From NCBI GenBank assembly GCA_013396915.1, contig VWZL01004640.1, positions 1 through 64,000 on the forward strand: a DNA stretch of 64,000 nt, read 5' to 3'. Under the pieces are notes generated by a model. The model was given only the letters and a program-made list of their open reading frames with translations. It did not search any database and was not told the origin of the DNA. Positions 13,443-24,925 of this stretch are shown here, piece after piece. Position numbers and translations under genes: made by a program. How positions within the stretch are numbered: position 1 is the first letter of the stretch; each line of letters opens with the position of its first letter. This stretch comes from Stercorarius parasiticus. Its lineage: Eukaryota; Chordata; Aves; Charadriiformes; Stercorariidae.

Positions 13443-14325
13443 AGGCACGATTCTCAGTGTGGGGAAAGGGGGCTTTCCTGCCCATAGGCTCTGCCGCCCA
13501 GGGAAAACAGACCACCTTTGTGGTGAGGTGGTGGAGATTGATGCTTTTTACATGATTTGGGTTGGTTTTCTAATTTGGATGTAACATGGCTTCTCTCAGA
13601 ACCAGCACTTCATATTCCGGTTTCACGTGTTGTGAATGTGAATGCTTGCCAGGAATCCAAAGTTTGGCTCTTCCCCCATATACTGTTAGCACTTTCAGCT
13701 CCTACCTGATTTATCTTCTAAACCCTTGATACAAGAAAGAAAAAGGTACATGGATTGTCCCTTTTTCTTTTTTTTTTTTTTTAATTCTACCCAAATCTCT
13801 GTGAATTAAGAGGGTGGATAAAATATTAAAGCTACATTGCAGACTCTGTTACAAGAATCTTACAAAATTCAAACTTGCACGATCTTTCCACCAATTAGTA
13901 TTCATGTAAAATGTATGCCACTAGTGACCACTGCATTAAGGGAGTCTTATGGTAGATGGTAACACTTGTTAAAAGTGTGACTGACAAATCTTCAGGATAC
14001 AAGGAGAGTGAGTACTATAAGCAAATGTCTCAGCTCATACAGGAATAAATTGAGCATGAGGGGAAAACACTTTCCAAAAGACAAAAAACCTCTTTGCTGG
14101 CACCATTAAATTTACTTCTAAAATAGGCTTAATTCAAACGTCCTATTTCTAGCTCAGCTAGAAATGCTATAGTCTGAGCCCAAATAACACTCAAGGGATA
14201 TAATGAAGTTGGTCAGCAAAAGAGATGTAAAATAACTCTAAATCATGGGGAAAAAAGGACTGTGGGACTGGTGGCTTTGGAAATGGAATGTAGTTCTCTA
14301 TGCAACTCAATAATTAGGCTACAGT

Positions 14326-14342
14326 TGATGATGATGATGATA
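14326..14342. repeat. (GAT)n trinucleotide repeat
   Basis: There are five to six GAT units (TGATGATGATGATGATAA). Confidence 0.85.
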
Positions 14343-17149
14343 AGTCTCTGACAGCTTCTTAAGTTTCCTGCATATAAATCCAGTTTAAATGAGAGACCAG
14401 ACTTTTGGCTGGGGTTTTGAAAGAAGCAGCGGATGATTGAGAAGCCTTTGGAGCCCGGCTCCTATTTACATACATTCTGTTGATTTAAAGTTTACAATTT
14501 GTCATAGTACTTAGAGCTTTAGTTTCCCTCTGGTATTAATTTCAGTTACTTTCAGCGTTTATTTCTTCTTGCTGGCTGACGCTAGAAGAACATAATTGAA
14601 TTCTCATTTTTCACGAACTCCTGGGATAGTGGGCAATATTCTATGCCTAATATTTTGTCCTGAGAATAGTAACAAGAACATGAATACACAGCAGCCAAAA
14701 TAGTCCATTTAAAGACTTGTCACTTGTGAGCCTTTCAGCAACTATATTGTTTGCATACATAAGAAACCTATTAGTTTGGGGGTTTTCTTCAAGCCACTTC
14801 TTTGGAGCCTTCATTTTTATGCCAAGGGATTTTGTTGTTCTTGTATAATTCCATGGAAGAATGATGTATTAAAAGCTGAATCATCATTATTTGATGTGAA
14901 AAATGAGGAGGATATTAAGGATATAAAGGATTTAATAATTAAAAAATTCCTTAATAGTCCTATTATACTGCTGTCAGGTGAAAACGTGGTACTTTCAATC
15001 TGGAAAGGACTGCGGAACTATTTCAAAGTATGAAAAAAATCATAGTGCACAGACACCAGAAATGACATCTCATTTTATACATCTTAAAGTTTGATTGTAT
15101 GTTTCTACATACCTGCCTAAACCCCTGCTAGGGGTTTAACTATATAGATTTTAAATAATGGAAAGGGGCAAACTAAGCTGCAACTGGGAGAGATTTGACA
15201 AAATGTTTTCAGATTGCCTTTTGACCCCCCCCTAAACTCAAGCTGTAACAAGTACAATTAATAGATAAAATTCGTCTTTTTTTGCCTTTGTTGCTATCAT
15301 TCATTATTGTTTTAAAAAATGGAAATACTGAGAAGAGAGGCTGGACCAATACCAATAGCAAGCTCATTATTGAAAAAATATTTCTGTATCAGTAATAAGT
15401 AGCTAGGAACATGATACCGGTGCCAGTGAAGCAAATTCTAGTTTTGATTGATGTATTTCTAGCTAAAATCTGAAAATCTCTTTAGGAAAATCACAGTGTC
15501 TGTGCCTTGGATGCTTTTAGATGATTTAGTTATGGAAAATGATTGCTATTTGAATGGAGGGGGAGATTAAAGTCAGAGATAAATTCCCTTTAGATCTGAA
15601 AGGAATGATCTTAAGAAAAAGAACTAAGCTCGCTCTCACGTAACAGTTTTTGATGAGACAATGTTGAAATACCAGATATCTAAACCAAATTTGATCCCAA
15701 CAACACACAAGCTGAAATTTCTTGTGTTGCCTCATCTCTTCCTTTTCAGAGATAATTCTAAGCACGTATAATAATAGACTTACAACCATAATGATAGTAT
15801 TAACCGATTTCCATTACACATTTTGTTCCCATTTGATTTTTTTTTTCCTTGGTCCTAATGACTATGGGATGTTATCAGATTTCTTTACAAATACATTATC
15901 ATTTTTTACCTAAAAGATACACTTCTTATTTAGAGTGCTTGGCTCTACGTCTCTTTTTCTCTCTCTCTCTTTTATTAGCCATATTTGGAATAAAAAGCAT
16001 GAAAGCATTATCTCCCTATTTCTCATAGAAGATTAATTGGAGTTGGGAGCAGTTGCTTGAAAGTAAATTTGCAGTGAGGCTTGTTTTTCAAAACTGCTCG
16101 TATTCATAAACCATCTGCCAGTTCCTCCTTAATTTACCAAAGCTTCTAGGACAATCTTTGCCTTTTATGGAAACACAAGGAAAAACAATGCTGAGAAGTT
16201 TTGATCTGGCAAGAAAATTGAAACAAAAACCGTCATGATTTTTTCAACAATATAAAAAAATCTATGAAATTAGAACAATATTTAGCCAAAGTTTTTTTGC
16301 CGGTTTGATTATTTGTTCCACATCTATTTGAAATGGAAGCTTATTTACGTGTTGCCAATGACAGGAAAATTCAACTGTGAGTATATGTGTTTTAGCCTGT
16401 CCTATTTACTCTGGTTTATTTTTTGTTTTTCCTACCATATTTTTTCTAACTACTTTGCAGTTCAGTTTAGCCCTGAATATGATTCTTCCAGGGTGGAAAG
16501 AAGAAGGGAAGTTATCTAGTAGCAGACAGTAAATTTTGGAAGAGCCTTTTTAAGTAATCTGCCGCAAAAGTAACCCTTTACATCACCTCTAGCATATGCC
16601 AAGGTAAATGCAACAGGATTCTGTGTATGGAAAAAGGTGCATCCATAAGTATTGTTAATTAATTTAAGCATTTTTTAATGGCCTCACTTGCATTTTTCAC
16701 TTTTTCAAAGTTTCATGTAAATTAATGTGCCTCCTATTTCAGTTAAAATAAACTTTACCTTCTTTGATCTGTTCTGCCCATCCTCAACTTACATGCCCCT
16801 TCAATCACTTCTAATCAGTGCAGTTCTTTATGAGCTGTTGTTTTCAATCTTGTAAAATACATCCCATGAGAGCACTTCTATCAATGCATTATCCTTCCTG
16901 GATTATCACTCTGTTCACTATTAATTCATGAGATTGATTCACCCCCTTCCTTGTAGAGAAATATTAACATGTAATTAAGATACAAATCCAAATGTGAGAA
17001 CATAATAACAGGAAAGCCATCTGAGGGAAACAAAATCACAGCAGTGACATGTTCTAGAAGAGGGCTGCAGCTGAAGATTAATTGGTGAGCACTCGCACTG
17101 ACAGCAGATAACTCATGTGTTGCATTCACAGAGGGAATGAAAGAGCTGG

Positions 17150-17490
17150 AATCTGCAAACTCTTTGCCATAAATAAAGGAGACGGCTTTCTGCAGAGCAA
17201 TTTCTAAATCTGCTTACATTTAAAATGATTCGTCATGTTGAAGTTAATTTGTTCCATACTATGTGAAATCTGTGTAGCTGCACTATAGTTGGGCCAATTT
17301 GCATTCTCTTGGGCCCTGCCTCTTCTATGTCACTTATAGCGTCAATCAGCAGCTGTGAATTCAAACAGGAGCAAACTTTTATTAAGGTCATGCTACTGGA
17401 GCAGCAGAAGGGCTAATGGCATTCTGAATTTGTGCTCGGCATTTTCTGCTCAAATCTCACAAGATGCATAAACACACAGGGCAACATTTC
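17150..17490. promoter_or_regulatory. Possible conserved non-coding element
   Basis: This non-repetitive stretch has a mixed composition and dense motif-like words: ATTTGCAT (octamer-like), CAGCTG (E-box), several TAAT-type words and CCAAT. It looks like a developmental enhancer and is bounded on the right by an alternating purine-pyrimidine tract. This is a visual impression only; conservation was not tested. Confidence 0.2.
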
Positions 17491-17516
17491 GTTGATCTGG
17501 AGTTATATTTTGTGTT

Positions 17517-17542
17517 TGTGTGCGTGCATGCGTATGCATGTG
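17517..17542. repeat. Alternating pyrimidine-purine tract (TG/CG/CA)
   Basis: The run TGTGTGCGTGCATGCGTATG continues to GCATGTG with strict pyrimidine-purine alternation. It could form left-handed DNA. Confidence 0.75.
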
Positions 17543-19129
17543 GATCTCAGTAAAACCTTAAATTTCTTGGGGGACTAACCAGATTTACTAAAAGGGAAGT
17601 AGAGGGATTTTTTTTAATACATTTTTATACTGTTGAAAAACAGGTGAAGATTTTTAAGTGGGAATATTGCAGCAGATGATCTGTGAAGACAGGGAGAAAA
17701 TTCAATTTCATTTGGAAGGTTAAAAAGAAATAGCTTGAAGTCATGTGTCTGCAAATGACTTTATCTTTGTTAAAGATTTTATTGCACTGCAAAGAGGATC
17801 CGCACAAAGTTACTTGTGCTGAGAATACCATGGAATGAAGAGCACAAAACAAAATGAAAATGCACATACGGTTAGATACTAAAATATTTATATCATTGTG
17901 ACAATGGAACAGTTATATTATAAAAGTAGACGACAAATCTCTAATAGCTAAACCTTACATAAGGTATGACTGAATCAGATGGACACAAAATACAACCTGT
18001 ATGTTGAGTATTAATTCCAAGTGACTAAAAAGTCCCATAGAAAATATAAGTTTCAACTAAACTTCAAATTGAAAGGTCTCAGGGGTTTTAAAGGCTTGAG
18101 AAATTCAGGATGGAGTGGGGGAATTTCCCAGAATACAGAACTAACATGATGTACCAATAGTTTGGGCATCTCACATCCCAGATAGTATTTCACTGGTGTC
18201 AGGACAAATGAGTTTAAACGGGCATCTAAGCAGGTTCTAGCGCACAAACAAATGAAGAAAAGACATCAAAAGTTGCCTGGTAAATAAGGCTCATGATCAG
18301 CCCAGTTTTGAATCCTGGTTCCTTTTTTTTTTTTTTTTCCTTCCACGCTAAGTTTAGTAGCTATTTTTGGGAAGGAGTCTCACTTCCCTGAAACTTCAGT
18401 AATGGTGGTGGATTTTTACCACAGTGAGGTGGGTTGAAGGTGAGAGCTCAGTGTCTGGAACTGTATCTTCCATCCAGTTTTCTTGAAAGTATGGAATAGG
18501 AATACAATTGATCCCCCTTTCTCCCCCACTCCCATTCTCCACTCTCAATGAAAGGACAAACTTGACTGACACTCTGAAAACCGACTTGCAATGCCAGAGC
18601 GATTGCATCAAAACTCAGCTGTACTGTCTTTTGCAAACAACAGACACAAAATAGCAGCAGCCATTTTGTGATTATGTAGTAGGCTGCTACAACGGTGCAG
18701 TCATTCAAACAAAACAAAAAAAAAGTGCAGGAACGAATTACACAGGCTGTGAAGACAGCTACTAGTTGTGATCTTGGGCATGAAGTTCAGATAAGCATTT
18801 TTAACCTTATACAGTTATATTTGATACTGCAGAGCTCACCACTCTGAAAATCAGGATCATTATGATGATTTTGTCCTTCAAGAATCACTGCTAATCTCTT
18901 TCAGGCTGTACAGACCTAGAAAAATAATTCTCTCAATAATTAAACAATTATCAAAACATTATAATCATAAATCCTGCCCCAGCTTTTCATTAGGAATATC
19001 CTATAAAGTGTCAGGGTTGCAGTCCTGGCTTTACAGGTAGGTTATGCAGGCACGTATTGCATGTCCTAGATACTGAAATAATAGTGAAGGCTGCAGATGA
19101 AGGGAAACACCCTGTTCTTCCTTCCTTCC

Positions 19130-19660
19130 CATCATCACATTTCAAATATGTCCGCGAGCGGCCACAACAAAGTTAGACACAATGCCAGTTTGGACTGGAG
19201 ATTGTATTTATCTTTTGATGGATTGTGTAATTATTCCAAAAATAATTAGGATTGGCTTGAAAAAGTGTCTATTCTGTTGGCCCTTTTCAGCCATCCTTTT
19301 TACAATCATCCTGTCTGAACTAATAGAAAGTAAATAATGGTTAAAAGGTAATGAGAAGTAATGGACCTTAAACAGATTGACTGTTGATTGGGTACCACCA
19401 ATTTGCAGTATTTGTGCTTCCTTCAGGGCCCTTGAGCTGTACAGCTACCTAGCAACCATGAAATCTGCTATGAGATAGTCTCGTACAGAAAAAGCTGCGC
19501 TTGCCAGCACTGTACTGCGATAATCAAGCTGGCGATATATCTGAAATTACTGTGCAACAAATACCCTTACATTCCGCAAGATGTTAGGCTCTCTACTGTG
19601 CATCGCAGCTAAGATTATAAACCCTCGCCTCTCAAGAAAATATTTTCATACTTCAACTGC
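19130..19660. promoter_or_regulatory. Possible conserved non-coding element
   Basis: This is a non-repetitive stretch with closely spaced motif-like words: AACAAAG (SOX-type), TAATTATTCC and AATAATTAGG (homeodomain-type), and CTACCTAGCAACC (an imperfect RFX-type site at 19444-19456). The local composition is balanced and it lies 2-4 kb before the CpG-rich segment. No conservation data are available here, so this is a guess from texture. Confidence 0.2.
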
Positions 19661-21977
19661 AATTTGTTTCCATATGCAAAAGTTGCTGTGATGGGGTGTT
19701 ACCTCATGCTTTCACTATCAGAATACTGCTCAAGTATTAATATTCTGGTTTGCTAATCTGCAATAATTTATAAACCTAGATTTGGACAATCCAGATCTGG
19801 ACCCCAGTTTCTTCAAAATATTTGTGTTGTACTTCTTTGCTACATATTTGGATTTGGAGGCATTTCTTCCCCTGTCCCTTATTTTCTCATGTGCGAAAGA
19901 CGACAATAATATTTACGTACATCCCTAGGTAGAATAGGTGGAGAGGAAGGAGGTTATTTCAGTGATGGACATTTTAATTATTTCATTTAATTTTTTAATT
20001 TCATAATTATTTTATTTTGTGAAGTGATCAGGTGGAGATGGTACTGTACCTTTCATACAATAGTAAAATGGCCGAATCCTGTCGTATCTGGTCCCCTGGC
20101 TCTAGCTTTAGCATTACGTCTTGTTTTAGTTGTATAGGGAAATGGCATCAAAAGTGCAGCATCCCAGCCATCTGCTAAATTCTTGTCTGTTGAAAATGTG
20201 ACTAGCAACCTAACCTACCTTGTTAAACTCTCTTCTTCGCCACAGAAAATGAAAACCTTATTGTAGCACAGATTTAAAAGTTAATTTTCCCTACAATGAA
20301 CCCTTATAATAAATTTCTCACATCTAATTTAAATATTAAAATGATTTATACACAAAGCTTGTAGGTGTGGGGTTTTTTAATTTGCTATAGTCGAAATCAA
20401 TATTGCTTTGTCAGATACGACAAAGGAATGTTATGATGTCCTGTTGTGGACGATGTCCTAGCACATTAACATAGTACATTATTCTGATTTTTGTCAGAAC
20501 AGCACAGCTCTATCTCCTTAAAATAGTGCTTTCCAAATTTAGGTCTTTAACTGTTTTCAGAGCTATACTGTCATCACTTTGTTGTGCTCAATTAAAATGT
20601 GTTAATGTATGGATATTTTATTTTAGATTATTTTTTAAGTGCAGTATGAGGTAGTAATACTAAGTTTAGGAGGATAAGAAAAGTAACAGCATTGGGAGCT
20701 GGGTCCTTACTGTAAAAATAATTCAGGAAAATGTATCTGATGAAAAACTGCATACCTGGTCTGACAGCATTTGTGATTTTTTTTTTTTTACTATATGTAT
20801 CTTTTTCCGTAACAAATGTGAATGCAACCCCCCACAAATGTGCATGTGTGTTTTGGTTTCTCCTCTGGTTCAGAAGTCTGGGATGCAGTTGGGAGGAAGA
20901 TAACCTTTGCCTGATTTATCTGACAAATCATGAACAAGAATAGTGCAACGGATGGCTCATCAAATCAGCTAAACACGGAAGTGTTAACACAGATGTAATA
21001 TCAGACCATTGTGAATATCCACCTACCTCGTAATGACCTGCTTGTCCAGAACTAATCTTGAAAAAAGAATATTGAATTAGTTTGTTGTGTGTCAGTCAGC
21101 CTGTTCCAGTTTCGAGTGTGTCAGTTTCAGAGAACAGAAGACAATATATATGGAAAGCAAAGCGTGCACATTGCAGTAGTTTTTATCTGTGGCTATAGTC
21201 TTACCCAAAGATAACTGCTCTTAGTGCTATATCTTCTTTCAAGGTATTTTCCTGAGGTTACAGTTTTGCTTAAGAAAATTAATAGCGTTGTTAGCAAGGG
21301 TTTAAAGCTTTGTGATACATTTTGATTAAATAACACAGAACTTGTGTTATTTGTGTGAAGTAAAATCCATAACGCGCGTGCTAAAACCCCCAAAACGTAA
21401 TTGTTAATAGGGAATTGACTTAGGCAGGTACAGTTATAAGGAATTTATGCAAGGATTGTACCAATTTTAGCAATGATTTCCTCGGTAAACTGCTAGACAC
21501 GGGAAGGGGTGTCCCCTAGCAAACCCCAGCTCTTGCAGTAAGGGAGCTGCTCCATCTAGAGAGGATCACGGAGGAGGAATACGCTTTTTCTTGACCTTGG
21601 AGATAACTCCACTTGGACTAGTTTGTCAAGCTCTGGGCCAACGGTGCAAGGAAGATGAATTGGAGACGGGAGATTAAGGAATGGGAGATTAATCAGGAAG
21701 GAGGTGAAAACGTGGCTCAGGCTGAGCTCCCTCAGATGCTCGCCACACCTGGCCGGGGAGGGGTGGCTGAAGGACGAAGGAGGCTGTTTAATTTCGCAGG
21801 TGGAGGCAGGGGTAGGGCAGTCCCACGGCGTTAAACGGCTGTTATCCAGGCAGGGGGCGGCTGTGGGTCCGCATGGGGCAGTTCCTCGGGGCCGCTGCTG
21901 CCCCAGGCTGGGCTGCGGCCTCTGAGGGAAGGGCTTTGCTGGAGTAGCTCCGGCTGGTGCTGTGGTAAGATAAAAAA

Positions 21978-21978
21978 N
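21978..21978. other. Single unresolved base, likely a hidden collapsed gap
   Basis: One N sits between GGTAAGATAAAAAA and TGTTCCGATG. In the second copy of this sequence (22884-22994) the same two flanks are separated by roughly 100 bases of poly-T and TTTGG repeats plus unique sequence. The N therefore probably hides missing sequence rather than one ambiguous base. Confidence 0.75.
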
Positions 21979-22317
21979 TGTTCCGATGCCTGCAGGGCCT
22001 TGCCTGTTGTGGCAACAAGCTCGGCCTGTTGTGGCAACGGCAGGGGAAAGGCGTCTTGCTGCCCCGGTCACCGGCAACGCTCCTCTCTGGGATGAAAACG
22101 GGTCTTAATCTCAACAGCAAATATACCTTGCGGGGGGTCTTAATCTCAACAGCAAATATGCCTGGGGGGGGGGGCTTAATGTCATTCAGAAGATCCTGTT
22201 GCTTTTGAAGTAGAAGGACCGAGGCCGCGGGGGCTGCGGGCGGGGGTTTACCTCATGCCCGACTGCACCCCTCGAGTCAGGGATGGCGGGGGGGGGCGTC
22301 CACTTGACACCGTGTCT
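21979..22317 (+). repeat. Left copy of a near-identical direct repeat flanking the gap
   Basis: The sequence from TGTTCCGATGCCTGCAGG to GACACCGTGTCT recurs at 22994-23331. By eye there are two differences: a G run of 11 versus 10, and G versus A in GAGGCCGCGGGG. The copy stops exactly where the N run begins. It contains an internal tandem pair of about 30 bp (GGTCTTAATCTCAACAGCAA, twice) and two CCTGTTGTGGCAAC units. Confidence 0.95.
22067..22078 (+). promoter_or_regulatory. RFX X-box motif (left copy)
   Basis: GTCACCGGCAAC fits the X-box consensus GTNRCC(0-3)RGYAAC at every constrained position with zero spacer. Two further half-sites of the GGCAAC type (TTGTGGCAAC) lie 33 and 55 bp upstream. 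X-boxes bind RFX factors, which control ciliary and some immune genes. About one perfect match is expected by chance in a window this size, so the CpG-rich location is what gives it weight. Confidence 0.4.
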
Positions 22318-22861
22318 NNNNNNNNNNNNNNNNNNNNNNNNNNNNNNNNNNNNNNNNNNNNNNNNNNNNNNNNNNNNNNNNNNNNNNNNNNNNNNNNNNN
22401 NNNNNNNNNNNNNNNNNNNNNNNNNNNNNNNNNNNNNNNNNNNNNNNNNNNNNNNNNNNNNNNNNNNNNNNNNNNNNNNNNNNNNNNNNNNNNNNNNNNN
22501 NNNNNNNNNNNNNNNNNNNNNNNNNNNNNNNNNNNNNNNNNNNNNNNNNNNNNNNNNNNNNNNNNNNNNNNNNNNNNNNNNNNNNNNNNNNNNNNNNNNN
22601 NNNNNNNNNNNNNNNNNNNNNNNNNNNNNNNNNNNNNNNNNNNNNNNNNNNNNNNNNNNNNNNNNNNNNNNNNNNNNNNNNNNNNNNNNNNNNNNNNNNN
22701 NNNNNNNNNNNNNNNNNNNNNNNNNNNNNNNNNNNNNNNNNNNNNNNNNNNNNNNNNNNNNNNNNNNNNNNNNNNNNNNNNNNNNNNNNNNNNNNNNNNN
22801 NNNNNNNNNNNNNNNNNNNNNNNNNNNNNNNNNNNNNNNNNNNNNNNNNNNNNNNNNNNNN
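22318..22861. other. Assembly gap (run of N)
   Basis: There are 544 unresolved bases. Near-identical sequence on both sides suggests overlapping contig ends, so the true gap may be absent. Long open frames called across it are artefacts. Confidence 0.98.
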
Positions 22862-22898
22862 GCTCCTGGTGGTGCTGTGTTAAGATAAAAATTCTTTG

Positions 22899-22937
22899 TT
22901 TTTTTTTTTTTTTTGTTTGGTTTGGTTTGGGTTTTTT
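22899..22937. repeat. Poly-T followed by (TTTGG)n
   Basis: A 16-base T run is followed by GTTTGGTTTGGTTTGGG and a second T run. This low-complexity block is what is missing from the left copy and probably broke the assembly. Confidence 0.9.
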
Positions 22938-22993
22938 TGCGTGTGTGTGGGAGCAGCGTTGTCTCCCGCGGGGCCTTGAAGGCGTAATCGGTT

Positions 22994-23331
22994 TGTTCCG
23001 ATGCCTGCAGGGCCTTGCCTGTTGTGGCAACAAGCTCGGCCTGTTGTGGCAACGGCAGGGGAAAGGCGTCTTGCTGCCCCGGTCACCGGCAACGCTCCTC
23101 TCTGGGATGAAAACGGGTCTTAATCTCAACAGCAAATATACCTTGCGGGGGGTCTTAATCTCAACAGCAAATATGCCTGGGGGGGGGGCTTAATGTCATT
23201 CAGAAGATCCTGTTGCTTTTGAAGTAGAAGGACCGAGGCCGCAGGGGCTGCGGGCGGGGGTTTACCTCATGCCCGACTGCACCCCTCGAGTCAGGGATGG
23301 CGGGGGGGGGCGTCCACTTGACACCGTGTCT
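22994..23331 (+). repeat. Right copy of the near-identical direct repeat
   Basis: It matches 21979-22317 with one G-run length change and one substitution. Unlike the left copy it continues into unique sequence (GTGCACCTGAGGTGGG), so it is probably the authentic, complete version of the locus. Confidence 0.95.
23082..23093 (+). promoter_or_regulatory. RFX X-box motif (right copy)
   Basis: This is the same GTCACCGGCAAC as in the left copy. If the two repeats are one locus, there is a single X-box. It lies about 250-350 bp before the candidate 5' splice sites, a normal distance for a promoter-proximal X-box and a short first exon. Confidence 0.45.
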
Positions 23332-23339
23332 GTGCACCT

Positions 23340-23348
23340 GAGGTGGGT
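23340..23348 (+). other. Candidate 5' splice site of a first exon
   Basis: GAG|GTGGGT (cut after 23342) matches seven of nine positions of the donor consensus. An alternative is CAG|GTGTGA, cut after 23438. Either would end a short, probably non-coding first exon just downstream of the X-box and just where the transcription-type strand bias begins. There is no transcript evidence, and donor-like words are common. Confidence 0.2.
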
Positions 23349-24647
23349 GACTTAAAGACCTCACTTGGTTTCGAAGCTAAATTTTGGCAGGCTAAAATAA
23401 AAGCAGGCGGCTGCTCTTCTTTGAGTTTGCTACCTCAGGTGTGAAGGGTTTTCAGCTCGGAAGAAACGTGTAATAGCTTCACCGAGACAGTGATGTGGAA
23501 CCTTTGCCCTGTGTGTGAATGCAAATGCAAACCCTGAAAGGGAACAATTAAAAGAAAATATTATATGTGATTAACTGGCATTGATTTGGAATTAATCTTA
23601 CTTGCTGTGGTTGAGGTTGATGCTATTTAATGTAACATACAAGCAATTTTAGGTAGCCAAAGATGGCTTTAAAGCAAGGTATATAACCACCTTATGGGTT
23701 TGTATATGCCTGCTTCTGTATAATGTGAACGGGAGAGTGAAATCTGGCATTTGTTTTCCATCGAGTGGATTTGAAATTAGCATTGCAGAGATAAACTTGT
23801 TTGGCACAGTCCTACTGTTCTTCATTTAATCTACCCTTGTGTGAAAAATGATAGCTGCATTTACAAAGTGTCAGTTTACCAAGTCTTTTGGAGCTCTGTC
23901 TTAATATTAACATGTTTTGACAGACATGGAAGCTTAAAGTTTTTGTTTTTTATGCCAGTTCTGCAAAACCAAAATCGTCTCTGATAGTGAAGCAAAGCAT
24001 TGATTTGCCGTGTTCAAATTTCCATTCTTCTACTGGAGAACAAAACTCATCTCAGTGTCAGAGTTTAGTCTGCAATGAAAACTGTGACAGGGTCAGAAAG
24101 CATGGCAGGACTTGGGTCTTCATATGGTGCTTTTATTGGGGAATTTTGCACAGGTTTGAGTTTATAAAGACCTAATACAGCATGTAGATGAATCTGCTTT
24201 TAGTTTAAAAAGTATCAGAATGCTTCTTTACTCAAGACCACTGAATATGGCTTTGGCAGAGCCTGATATCCAGGTCTTGTCTTCCCATTCCTCTCCTCAA
24301 GGTATAGCACCATGTGTGAGAACTTGCAGTCTTACCTGATGATGAAATTTAAGTAATGACTAAGAGAAAACACCAAGTAAACTATTCTGTACTCCCTTGT
24401 TTTCCTATGGTTCATTCCCTCTCTGTGCCTGAGGGTAAGCTTTTGAACGGCTGTAACTAATTCAGGAGTAGAGTTCGGCTGTGGATACAAAACTGTAGCA
24501 AATACTTGCTTCTATGGTGATTGAACTTAAGAGCTTACCAGGTGGGAGAACAGCAATAGTTTTCAAGGAGGGTGTCATTTGACCAAATATATCGGGTGTT
24601 TCATAAATGGCTCTGGGTGTGGCTTTAGGTTAATGTGAATTAACTAA

Positions 24648-24925
24648 CATAAGAATCAATGTCCCTATGGCCCATTATTCTCTTCTGCCTGGCACTTGCT
24701 TCTGGACACTTCCAGAAAGGGTATTAATACAGGTAAGAAGGTAGTAAGACTACTCCAGAGTACTCCAAGCATTTGTGACCTGTGTCTTCCTGAGTTACAA
24801 GTGGTATCTGCTTTTGATAGTTATTGCTAGACTTTTATTCTGTATAATTGTCTAATCCTCTTTTGAAATAAGCAGCACCCACACCCTGACTGTGAAGAGT
24901 GATTTCTTGCTTAATGTCCTGTTTT
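24648..24925 (-). mobile_element. Ancient CR1/L3-like LINE fragment, minus strand
   Basis: The plus strand carries degraded versions of words typical of the reverse complement of old amniote CR1 elements: AACATAAGAA at the left edge, then ATGGCCCATTATTCTCTTCT with GGCACTTGCTTCTGGA, an AATACAGGTAAG segment, TAATTGTCTAATCCTCTTTT with GAAATAAG, and finally GACTGTGAAGAGTGATTTCT. The order matches the family layout. Divergence is high, so this is an old insertion that predates the avian CR1 copies elsewhere in the window. The assignment rests on remembered family structure. Confidence 0.55.

Larger units (their letters stand above)
11659..21499. other. Non-coding, probably intergenic DNA upstream of the CpG-rich segment
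   Basis: No exon or RNA gene was recognised. There is no steady strand bias: hand-counted lines across 1-21.5 kb gave roughly equal A and T and nearly equal G and C. It holds a CTCF-like motif, short repeats, a 15-base T run at 13768-13782, a 16-base T run at 18323-18338, and two stretches that resemble conserved non-coding elements (listed separately). A 123-residue plus frame at 13213-13584 overlaps the CTCF-like motif and looks like a chance frame. Confidence 0.6.
21540..23440 (+). promoter_or_regulatory. CpG-rich, promoter-like segment (interrupted by assembly gap)
   Basis: GC and CpG density rise sharply here compared with both flanks. I count over 20 CpGs in about 400 bp from 22994 to 23400. 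A GGGCGG (Sp1-type) box lies inside GGGGGCGG near 21853, and a perfect X-box lies at 22067/23082. The strand composition changes at this point, with T>A and G>C bias starting to the right, which fits transcription starting here and running rightwards. Possible 5' splice sites follow at 23342/23343 (GAG|GTGGGT) and 23438/23439 (CAG|GTGTGA). No long coding frame was found; a short frame starting at the ATG in GGGATGGCGG stops after 14 codons. A bidirectional promoter is not excluded. Confidence 0.55.

Noticed and set aside
21556..22077. 173-residue minus-strand frame in the CpG-rich segment
   Set aside because: GC-rich DNA yields long frames by chance. It includes an N codon, part of it lies in the duplicated contig end, and the translation is a proline/alanine-rich sequence without a known domain.
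22186..23193. Open frames of 200-312 residues across 22186-23193 on both strands
   Set aside because: They run through the N gap. The apparent length comes from undefined codons, and only short unrelated ends are real sequence.
21979..23331. A genuine recent tandem duplication of the promoter
   Set aside because: The left copy stops exactly at the N run and lacks the low-complexity block, which fits an assembly overlap better. It is kept only as an alternative to test.
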